Assembly: GCF_003387475.1 (NCBI RefSeq) | Contig: NZ_QUNO01000016.1 | Span: forward strand, 1-64,000 | Reading direction: 5' to 3' | DNA from: Kutzneria buriramensis | GTDB lineage: Bacteria > Actinomycetota > Actinomycetes > Mycobacteriales > Pseudonocardiaceae | DNA: 64,000 nt | Part shown: positions 17,990-25,107 of the stretch, piece by piece | Position numbering within the stretch: the stretch's first letter is position 1 | Layout: every line of letters begins with the position of its first letter | Position numbers and translations under genes: made by a program | Notes under the pieces: model-generated | What the model was told of the DNA's origin: nothing | The model's database searches: none | The model's input: only the letters and a program-made list of their open reading frames with translations

Positions 17990-18529
17990 ATGTCCACCCG
18001 CGACCGGCTGGTCGAGAGCACCCGCGAGCTGCTCCGGGAGCGCGGCTACACCGGCACCAGCCCCAAGGCCATCCAGCAGCGCGCGGACGCCGGCCAGGGC
18101 AGCATGTACCACCACTTCGCCGGCAAGCAGGACCTCGCACTGGCCGCCATCGAGCGCAACAACGAGGAGATGACGGCCGTCGCCGAGCGGGAGCTGTCCG
18201 CGCCCGGCACGCCGTACGAGCGCATCGAGGCCTGGCTGCGCCGCGAACGGGAGATCCTGCGCGGCTGCCCGATGGGCGTGCTCGCGCAGGATCCGGAGAT
18301 CGTCGGCTCCGACGATCTCCGCTCCCCCGTCGCCGGGCACTTCGAGTGGCTGCGCGGCCGGCTGCGGGACGTCCTGGCCGAGGGCGACCTGGACGTGCGC
18401 CTCGCCGACACGCTGATGGCGGTCCTCCAGGGCGGCTACGTGCTGGCGCGCGCCGCCAATGACACCCGGCCGTTCGAGGACGCCATCGAAGGCGCCGTCG
18501 GCTTGCTGGAACGGGCGGCCGCCGGCTAA
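17990..18529 (+). CDS. TetR/AcrR-family regulator
   Basis: 179 residues. N-terminal HTH (RLVESTRELLRERGYTGTS, QQRADAGQGSMYHHFAGK), then a ligand/dimer domain with a Cys (REILRGCPMG) typical of the YxaF/LmrA-like TetR group. ATG at 17990 follows the dyad operator at 17963-17980. Ligand unknown; the divergent MBL hydrolase is the likely target and may degrade the inducer. Confidence 0.88.
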   Translation: MSTRDRLVESTRELLRERGYTGTSPKAIQQRADAGQGSMYHHFAGKQDLALAAIERNNEEMTAVAERELSAPGTPYERIEAWLRREREILRGCPMGVLAQDPEIVGSDDLRSPVAGHFEWLRGRLRDVLAEGDLDVRLADTLMAVLQGGYVLARAANDTRPFEDAIEGAVGLLERAAAG

Positions 18530-18547
18530 CGGCCGCCCGTCAGCGGA

Positions 18548-19864
18548 CTACGGCAGATGCCAACTCTGGTTGGCGCCGCCGTTGCAGTCCCAGATCTGCA
18601 GCTGGGTGCCCGGTGTCGTGGATGACGCCGGGTCGTCCAGGCACTTGTTCGACTGCGGGTTGTACAGCGAGCCGTTGGACTGCGGTATCCACACCTGGGC
18701 CGCGGTGTTGTTGCAGTCGTACAGCTGGACCAGCGTTCCGTTGGCGGTGCCGCCGCTGGTGATGTCCATGCACTTGCCCAGCACGTGCAGCGTGGTGCCG
18801 GCCTGCACGAAGGTCCACTGCTGCGCGTTGGTGCCGTTGCAGGTGTAGATCTGGATCGGGTTGCCGTTGGCGGTGCTGGCCGAGCGGTCGTCGACGCAGA
18901 GGCCGGCGATGCCGGTGATCGCGCCGCCGCCGGGCGGAGGCGGGTTACCGCCACCGCCGTTGGTGGTGTAGGCCGCCACGTACTGGACGGTCATCGTGCC
19001 GCCGGAGGTGGTCGCGCCGGTCGGCGTGGTGCAGCCGCACACGCCGTTCGGGAAGGCGCCGCCCATCGCCAGGTCGAACAGGATGGTCAGGTTGTGGTCG
19101 TAGGCCTGCTGCCAGGTGCTGGTGCCGACCTGGCCCTCGGTGACGGTGAAGTACGCGTTGCCGTCGAGGTAGAACGTGATCGACTCGTTGGACGTGTTGG
19201 TGCGGTCCAGGATCATCGTGTACGTGTGGAAGCCGGACTGGCAGCCGCCGCAGTTCTGCAGCCCGCTGCCGATGCCGTTGCCCTCGTTGCAGGGGCCGCC
19301 GGGCGACACTCCACAGTGGATGGTTCCGGCGACCTGGGACCGGGCGTTGACGTCCTCCATGATGTCGATCTCGCCGTTCTCCGGCCACTGGCCCTGACCC
19401 AGCATCCAGAACGCCGGCCAGTAGCCGAGGCCGCCGGTGGGCTGCTGCAGGGAGGCGGTCACCTCGAGCTTGCCGCCGGCGGGCGCGCCCGCCACCGCGG
19501 AGGGCGTCTGGATGCGGCCGGAGGTCCAGTTGCTGCCGGAGCCGATCGCGGTGATGTCCAGGTTGCCGTTGCCGTCGAGATGGACGTTCTGGGTGGAGCT
19601 GGTCATGGTCTCGATCTCGCCGGTGCCGAAGTTCGAGCCGGGACCGGTGTTGTACATCCAGTTCGACGTGTTCACGCCGGCGCCCGCGGCGCCGTTGAAG
19701 TCGTCGCTGAACACGGTGGTCCAGCCGGACGGCGGGGGCGGCACGGCGCCCTGCGCGGGCGCATTGCCGAAGGCGGTGAGCAGGACCGTCAGCGCACCGG
19801 TGGCAAGCAGCGCCGTGGTGCGTCTGAACAGGGTTTTCCGTTGCAGGGTGGACGTGAGAATCAT
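18548..19864 (-). CDS. Secreted GH16 beta-glucanase with ricin-type carbohydrate-binding domain
   Basis: 438 residues. Signal peptide (residues 1-40, twin Arg FRRTTALL), GH16 catalytic domain (about 45-300) with active-site motif EIDIME (nucleophile Glu165, acid/base Glu170), a Gly/Pro linker, and a C-terminal ricin B/CBM13 beta-trefoil with QxW repeats (NAQQWTF, AAQVWIP, ANQSWHLP). It probably cuts beta-1,3 or mixed-linked glucans outside the cell. ATG at 19864 with GGAG is favoured over GTG 19876. A LacI-type operator lies about 50 bases upstream. Confidence 0.9.
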   Translation of the reverse strand: MILTSTLQRKTLFRRTTALLATGALTVLLTAFGNAPAQGAVPPPPSGWTTVFSDDFNGAAGAGVNTSNWMYNTGPGSNFGTGEIETMTSSTQNVHLDGNGNLDITAIGSGSNWTSGRIQTPSAVAGAPAGGKLEVTASLQQPTGGLGYWPAFWMLGQGQWPENGEIDIMEDVNARSQVAGTIHCGVSPGGPCNEGNGIGSGLQNCGGCQSGFHTYTMILDRTNTSNESITFYLDGNAYFTVTEGQVGTSTWQQAYDHNLTILFDLAMGGAFPNGVCGCTTPTGATTSGGTMTVQYVAAYTTNGGGGNPPPPGGGAITGIAGLCVDDRSASTANGNPIQIYTCNGTNAQQWTFVQAGTTLHVLGKCMDITSGGTANGTLVQLYDCNNTAAQVWIPQSNGSLYNPQSNKCLDDPASSTTPGTQLQIWDCNGGANQSWHLP

Positions 19865-19913
19865 CGTTGACTCCACGGGTCGGCGATTCGGGGCAGGGGC
19901 AGCCGAATTCCCA

Positions 19914-19927
19914 TGGAAGCGCTCCCA
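19914..19927 (-). promoter_or_regulatory. CebR-like LacI-family operator
   Basis: TGGAAGCGCTCCCA differs at one base from the 14-bp CebR box (TGGGAGCGCTCCCA) known from Streptomyces cellobiose and glucan genes. It lies 50 bases before the GH16 start. A CebR-like repressor responding to cello- or laminari-oligosaccharides is inferred; none is encoded in this window. Confidence 0.65.
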
Positions 19928-20167
19928 CGGATTTCCGGCAATAGCCCGTTCGACCGCCGGACTCCGCCTTTCGGCCCAGCGGAACCGGACTTCCGGGCCG
20001 GAAAACGGGAAAAGGCGCCGTGACCGATCGCCACGACGCCTGCCCGAGCCGCCTCGCCGACCGCCGCTGGACCCCCATCCAGACGGGCGGCGCGCGCCCG
20101 TCAGCCACTGTCCCCGTTACGGGACGTCAAGAACTCCGCTCATCGAGTGATGATGGGATCTTGTCGG

Positions 20168-20620
20168 TCACACCCCGGGCGGCCGGTCCTCGTACGGCGT
20201 GGACAACACGACCGTCGTTCGGGTGGACACGTTGGCCTGCTCGCGGATCTGGCGCAGCAGCTCCTCCAGCGCGCTCGGCCCGGCCACCCGCACCTTCAGC
20301 ACGTACGAGGCGTCGCCGGCGACCGAGTAGCAGGCCTCGATCGCGTTGAGGTGCTCCAGGCGCTGCGGGTAGTCGTCCGGCGCGGCCGGATCGATCGGCG
20401 TCAGCGAGATGAACGCCGTGAGCGGCAGGCCGACCTGCTCGCCGTCGACGCGGGCCGCGTAGCCCTTGAGCACACCGCGCTGCTCCAGCCGCCGGACCCG
20501 CTGGTGCACGGCCGAGACGCTCAGCCCCACCCGCTCCGCGAGCACGGTGAAGCTGCACCGGCCGTCGGCCGTCAGCTCGCGCAGGATGGCGCGGTCGATC
20601 GGTTCGAGGGGCGTCGTCAC
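20168..20620 (-). CDS. Lrp/AsnC-family regulator
   Basis: 150 residues: HTH (IDRAILRELTADGRCSFTVL, SVSAVHQRVRRLEQRG) then the RAM/AsnC ligand domain (CYSVAGDASYVLKVRV, STRTTVVLS). GTG at 20620 overlaps the peptidase stop by four bases (GTGA), so it is co-translated with the Xaa-Pro peptidase gene and probably regulates that unit in response to amino acids. Confidence 0.88.
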   Translation of the reverse strand: MTTPLEPIDRAILRELTADGRCSFTVLAERVGLSVSAVHQRVRRLEQRGVLKGYAARVDGEQVGLPLTAFISLTPIDPAAPDDYPQRLEHLNAIEACYSVAGDASYVLKVRVAGPSALEELLRQIREQANVSTRTTVVLSTPYEDRPPGV

Positions 20621-21759
20621 GAGGGCAGCACCACCAGGTCGTGGGGGCGGGTGTTCAGCCGGACCGCCCCCTCCTCGCTGACCACGACGATGTCCTCGAT
20701 GCGCGCGCCCCAGCGCCCGGGTAGGTAGATGCCGGGCTCGATGCTGAACGCCATGCCGACCTCCAGCACCAGGTCGTTGCCGCTGACGATGTACGGGTCC
20801 TCGTGGACGTCCAGGCCGATGCCGTGGCCGGTGCGGTGCACGAAGAACTCGCCGAAACCCGCGTCGGCGATGACGTCGCGGGCCGCCGCGTCCACGGACT
20901 CGGCGGTCACGCCCGGCTCGACGGCGTCGACCGCCGCCTGCTGCGCGTCCTTCAGGACCTTGTACGTGTCGAGCACGTCGTCGAATCCGGGCACGCCCAC
21001 CGAGTACACGCGCGTGGAGTCGGAGTTGTAGCCCTCGGGCACGGGGCCACCGATGTCGACCACCACCACGTCGCCGGCCTCGATCACCCGGTCGGAGACG
21101 CCGTGGTGCGGGCTTGCGCCGTTGGGGCCGGAGCCGACGATGACGAACTCCGCCACCGTGTGCCCCTCCTCCACGATCGCCGCCGCGATGTCCGCGCCGA
21201 CCTCCTCCTCGGTGCGGCCCGGGCGTAGCCACTCGCCCATCCGCGCATGCACGCGGTCGATCGCCGCTCCGGCCTTGCGCAGCGCCTCGATCTCGCCGGC
21301 GTCCTTGCGCATCCGCAACTCGCGCAGCACCGGGCCGGCCAGGCTCTGCCGCGCGTCCGGCAGCGCATCGCGGAGCCCCAGGGTGTGCAGCGCCGGCATC
21401 ATGTCGGTCACGCTCACCGACTTCGGCCCCTTGAGCAGGTCGGCAACCAGCTTGTACGGGTCCTCGCCGTCGACCCACGTCGCCGCGTGCACGCCGAGCT
21501 CGTCGGTCGGCACGCCCGCGTAGCCCGGGTGCTCCAGCTTGGGCACGACCAGCGCGGGCTCGGCCGCGCTGCCGGCCGCCGGCAGAACCAGACAGGTCAG
21601 CCGCTCGAACGACGAGCCGCCGGCGCCGAGCAGATAGCGCAGGTCGGAGCCGGGGGACAAGAGCAGGGCGTCGACGCCGGCCGCGGCGGCCGCCTCGGCG
21701 GCCCGGCGGAAGCGGTCACGGAGGGACTCGACGTCGATCGGGGCTGCGCTGACGGACAT
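20617..21759 (-). CDS. Xaa-Pro peptidase, M24B family
   Basis: 380 residues. An N-terminal creatinase-like domain (1-150) and a pita-bread catalytic domain with the metal ligands: VVVDIGG (Asp), YNSDSTR (Asp), HRTGHGIGLDVHE (His), FSIEPGIY (Glu) and ARIEDIVV (Glu). A dinuclear metalloenzyme that removes or cleaves residues before proline, so it likely serves peptide recycling. It is coupled to the downstream Lrp gene. Confidence 0.9.
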   Translation of the reverse strand: MSVSAAPIDVESLRDRFRRAAEAAAAAGVDALLLSPGSDLRYLLGAGGSSFERLTCLVLPAAGSAAEPALVVPKLEHPGYAGVPTDELGVHAATWVDGEDPYKLVADLLKGPKSVSVTDMMPALHTLGLRDALPDARQSLAGPVLRELRMRKDAGEIEALRKAGAAIDRVHARMGEWLRPGRTEEEVGADIAAAIVEEGHTVAEFVIVGSGPNGASPHHGVSDRVIEAGDVVVVDIGGPVPEGYNSDSTRVYSVGVPGFDDVLDTYKVLKDAQQAAVDAVEPGVTAESVDAAARDVIADAGFGEFFVHRTGHGIGLDVHEDPYIVSGNDLVLEVGMAFSIEPGIYLPGRWGARIEDIVVVSEEGAVRLNTRPHDLVVLPS

Positions 21760-21990
21760 GAGCCAAGAGCCTAGCGAGGCCGGCGGACATGCGGATCATG
21801 CGTTCGACCGGCCCGCCGCCCGATCGTGTAGATCTGGATAACTTTCTGGTCACCCGGGGTGCACACGTCCAGATGGCGGATGTTTCTAGCGCTGAACCCC
21901 GGTTAACTCCATACCTGTCACCCGATTGGGGGCTCAAGTCGACGAGAGTCGGCCGGCCAGTAGACAGAGAGTGACCACAGGGAGTTGATG

Positions 21991-22281
21991 ATGTTCGTTT
22001 TGTGGACGTCAGGCCTCTTCGTGGCGGCGCTCGGTTGCTGGGCCCACATCATTCACCCGTCCCCGACACGGGCCGTGACGAGGCCGCTGAGCCTGCGCCG
22101 CACCCGGCGGTCCACCGACCGCCTGCTCCGCGAGCTGGCCGAGTCGGGCCAGCTGGTGGCGCCGCTGCCCCGCCGCGAGGACGACGTGCTGTGCACCGCC
22201 CGTGTGACGATCGTCGACCGGCGGATCGGCACCCCCGAACCCGAGTCGTCAGGCAACCGCACCCCCGACGTGGTTGCCTGA
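21991..22281 (+). CDS. Small membrane-anchored hypothetical protein
   Basis: 96 residues; ATG 21991 has GGGAG six bases upstream (ATG 21988 is also possible). The N-terminus (MFVLWTSGLFVAALGCWAHI) is a transmembrane anchor; the rest is Arg-rich and probably cytoplasmic. No family recognised. It converges on the MFS gene, 9 bases apart. Confidence 0.5.
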   Translation: MFVLWTSGLFVAALGCWAHIIHPSPTRAVTRPLSLRRTRRSTDRLLRELAESGQLVAPLPRREDDVLCTARVTIVDRRIGTPEPESSGNRTPDVVA

Positions 22282-22290
22282 CGACTCGCC

Positions 22291-23508
22291 TCACACCGGC
22301 ACGGGCTCGTCCAGCCGGCGCCAGACCCGGAACACGAACGGGCACATCGTCACCGTCAGATACAGGGCCGCGGACAGCAGCAGCGCCGACGTCAGCCCGA
22401 ACAGCTCCACCACCGCGCCGCCCAGCAGCGCCCCCACCGGCATCCCGGCCAGCGCGCCGGCGCTCACCACGCCGAACACCCTGCCGCGCATCGTCTCCGG
22501 CACGCGGGCGAACAGCTGGCTCAGCAGGATCGGGTTGATCGCGCCGAAGGCGAAAGACGTCACCGCGATCGTGGTGACCAGCACCGCGAGCGGCGGCGCG
22601 GCCGCCATCACCACCAGTCTCGGCGCGCCGGCCAGCAGGAACGCGACCGCGTAGGTCCCCCACTTGGGCAGTCGGCCGCCGATCGCGCCATAGGCGATGA
22701 CGCCCGCGAGGGCGGCGGCGGTGGACGTGCCGACGAGGACTCCCAGCAGCACGCTGCTGTGCAGGACCCGGTCGCCGAACGTCGGCAGCAACACCGACGT
22801 GTACGCCCCGTCCAGCATGTTCGTGATCATCACCATGGACACCACCGCCGCCAGCAGCCCGTCGCCGCGCAGGTAGCTGAGCCCTTCGCGGAGCTCGGTG
22901 AGGTGGCCGGCGACGGACCAGGGCTTCGGCTCGTCGCGTTCGAGGTGCACGCGGACGAAGACGGCCGTCATCAGCACCGACACCAGGTAGCTCGCCGAGT
23001 CGACGTACAGCACCTGCGCCGGGCCCAGCAGCGCGATCAGCACGCCGACCAGAGCGCCGCCCAGGAATCGGCCGGTGCGGGCCGCGCCCTCCTGCCAGCT
23101 CGACGCCCGTGCGATCGGGACACCGGCCACCCTCGCCGCCGACGGCAGCAGCGCGTCCTCCGCCGTGGCGCCCGGCGCCCTGGTCAGGCCTTGGAGGGCC
23201 ACTACCAGCACCAATGCCCACAACGGCAGCGCGCCAGCGAGCGCCAGCGTCGGGATCAGGCCGACCAGGACCGCCGCCACCAGGTCGGAGCCGATGCTGA
23301 CCAGGCGTGGCTGGATGCGGTCCACGATCGGGCCGCTGAGCGCGGAGGACACCGTCAGACCAGCTACCCCGGCCGCCGCGACCAGGCCCGTCTGCGCGGG
23401 ACTGCCGGTCGTGTGCAGGACGAACCACGGAATGGACAGTGCCGTCATCGCGGTGCCGGCGAGCGACACCGTCGTGCCCGTGAGCAGGGCTAACAGCGGC
23501 GCCTTCAC
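22291..23508 (-). CDS. MFS transporter
   Basis: 405 residues, about 12 transmembrane helices, of the macrolide-efflux/MFS_3-like type. The loop after helix 2 reads GPIVDRIQPRLV and the middle loop contains LRGDGLLAAVV. GTG at 23508 overlaps the stop of the ArsR-type regulator by four bases, so regulator and pump form one operon. Probably exports a drug-like or endogenous compound; substrate unknown. Confidence 0.85.
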   Translation of the reverse strand: MKAPLLALLTGTTVSLAGTAMTALSIPWFVLHTTGSPAQTGLVAAAGVAGLTVSSALSGPIVDRIQPRLVSIGSDLVAAVLVGLIPTLALAGALPLWALVLVVALQGLTRAPGATAEDALLPSAARVAGVPIARASSWQEGAARTGRFLGGALVGVLIALLGPAQVLYVDSASYLVSVLMTAVFVRVHLERDEPKPWSVAGHLTELREGLSYLRGDGLLAAVVSMVMITNMLDGAYTSVLLPTFGDRVLHSSVLLGVLVGTSTAAALAGVIAYGAIGGRLPKWGTYAVAFLLAGAPRLVVMAAAPPLAVLVTTIAVTSFAFGAINPILLSQLFARVPETMRGRVFGVVSAGALAGMPVGALLGGAVVELFGLTSALLLSAALYLTVTMCPFVFRVWRRLDEPVPV

Positions 23509-24050
23509 GGGCGTTTCCACGGGAACCCCTGGATCTGCACGATCACCGTCTCGTCGCCGGTCCGCTCCGCGCGGCGGTACTTGTTCACGACGTCGTGCAG
23601 TTCGGTGCGCATCGCCTTGAGCTCCGCCGGCGTCAACGGCAGGTCCTGGTCGGACATCACGAACGACTCCCGCCAGGCATCCGACCAGTCGTCCGCCAGG
23701 AACGTCGTCATCCGCCGGTATGCGCCGGAGGCGATCTCGTACAGGTAGGCCGCCAGCGCGCCGGCCGACTCCGTGTCGCCGCGGAAGTCCTCCATGCGCA
23801 GCTCGGTCGACTCGTAGCTCGCCTTCCACCAGCGCTCGCGCTTGTTGCCGCGCTCCGCGTCCTCCTCGATGAAGCCGTGCTCGGCCAGCTGCCGCAGGTG
23901 CCAGCTGGTCGTGCCGCTCGTCTCCCCCACCCGCTGCGCCAGCCCCGTGGCCGTCGCCGGTCCCTCCCCGCGCAGCAGGCCCAGCAGCCTGATGCGCAGC
24001 GGGTGGGCCAGCGCGCGCAGCGTCCTCGCGTCGAGCCGGATCTCGTCCAT
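23505..24050 (-). CDS. ArsR/HTH_20-family regulator of the MFS operon
   Basis: 181 residues: winged HTH (LRALAHPLRIRLLGLLRGEG, TSGTTSWHLRQLAEHGFIEE) followed by a helical region rich in charged and aromatic residues. ATG at 24050. It is first gene of an operon with the MFS pump. Repeated CAGAGAA-type sites 20-50 bases upstream suggest autoregulation. Confidence 0.85.
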   Translation of the reverse strand: MDEIRLDARTLRALAHPLRIRLLGLLRGEGPATATGLAQRVGETSGTTSWHLRQLAEHGFIEEDAERGNKRERWWKASYESTELRMEDFRGDTESAGALAAYLYEIASGAYRRMTTFLADDWSDAWRESFVMSDQDLPLTPAELKAMRTELHDVVNKYRRAERTGDETVIVQIQGFPWKRP

Positions 24051-24069
24051 GATCTCGACGCTAGCAATC

Positions 24070-24099
24070 GCAGAGGATTCTCTGCAAAGGTTTCTCTGT
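24070..24099 (-). promoter_or_regulatory. Operator with three CAGAG half-sites
   Basis: GCAGAG-GATT-CTCTGC (24070-24085) is a perfect dyad; read on the minus strand another CAGAGAAACC precedes GCAGAGAATCC as a direct repeat. Lies between the ArsR start (24050) and the exonuclease start (24147); probably the ArsR binding site. Confidence 0.6.
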
Positions 24100-24146
24100 G
24101 ATCGACCCGGGTCGTTGTTGTCGGGGGTAGCTGGTTGACTTGTCCG

Positions 24147-25088
24147 ATGACCGCTGCCCCGCTGGTGCTCCTCGACTCGGCCAGCCTGTACTTCCGGTCG
24201 TTCTTCGCGCTGCCGGACTCGATGACCTCCCCCGACGGCCAGCCGGTCAACGCCGTGCGCGGCTTCGCCGACACGGTCGCCCGCATCCTGGTCGACCGGA
24301 AGCCGTCCCGGCTGGTCGCCTGCCTCGACGCCGACTGGCGGCCCGCGTTCCGGGTCGCCGCGCTGCCGTCGTACAAGGCGCACCGGGTGGTCGAGGGCGG
24401 CGACGGGTCCGAGGAGGAGGTGCCCGACGCGCTCAGCCCGCAGGTGCCGATCATCCTCGACCTGCTCGACGCCGCCGGGCTGGCCACCGCCGAGGCCACC
24501 GGCTACGAGGCCGACGACGTCATCGGCGCGCTGGCGCATGCCGAGAAGGTCGATCCGGTCGAGGTCGTCACCGGCGACCGGGACCTGTTCCAACTCGTCC
24601 GGCACACGCCGACTCCCGTCACCGTGATGTATGTCGGCCGGGGGTGGAACAAGGTCGAGATCATCGGCCCCGCCGAGCTCGCCGTGAAGTACGCCCTGCC
24701 CGCGGAGTTCGCCGGCGACGCCTACGCCGACATGGCCGTGCTGCGCGGGGATCCGTCCGACGGCCTGCCCGGCGTGGCCGGCATCGGCGAGAAGACCGCC
24801 GCCAAGCTGATCACCGACTTCGGCTCCCTGGACGCCGTGATCGCCGCCGTCTACGACGGCCGGGACCGGCGGCTCACCGCTCGCGTCCGTACCAAGCTGT
24901 CCGAGGCCGCCGACTACCTCGCCGCCGCGCCGACAGTCGTGCGGGTGGCCGTGGACGCCCCGGTCGTGCTGGACCGTCCCGATGCGGTGCCGGCCGGCGC
25001 CGCCGACGTGGACCGGTTGATGGCGTTGAAGAAGCGGTGGAACCTGGGCACCTCGATCGACCGTCTCATCGCTGCGTTGAAGCGGTAG
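24147..25088 (+). CDS. 5'-3' exonuclease (FEN/PolI N-terminal type)
   Basis: 313 residues, a stand-alone version of the DNA polymerase I 5' nuclease domain. Conserved acidic metal ligands appear in LLDSASLYFRSFFA, LVACLDADWRP, TGYEADDVIGAL and VVTGDRDLFQLV, followed by the helix-3-turn LPGVAGIGEKTAAKLI. It removes RNA primers or flaps. It is common in actinobacteria as a separate gene. It lies 19 bases upstream of the NACHT gene in the same direction, so they may share a transcript. ATG 24147 chosen; the in-frame TTG at 24135 is less likely. Confidence 0.88.
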   Translation: MTAAPLVLLDSASLYFRSFFALPDSMTSPDGQPVNAVRGFADTVARILVDRKPSRLVACLDADWRPAFRVAALPSYKAHRVVEGGDGSEEEVPDALSPQVPIILDLLDAAGLATAEATGYEADDVIGALAHAEKVDPVEVVTGDRDLFQLVRHTPTPVTVMYVGRGWNKVEIIGPAELAVKYALPAEFAGDAYADMAVLRGDPSDGLPGVAGIGEKTAAKLITDFGSLDAVIAAVYDGRDRRLTARVRTKLSEAADYLAAAPTVVRVAVDAPVVLDRPDAVPAGAADVDRLMALKKRWNLGTSIDRLIAALKR

Positions 25089-25107
25089 GCGGCCGGGAGG
25101 TCTGGGG

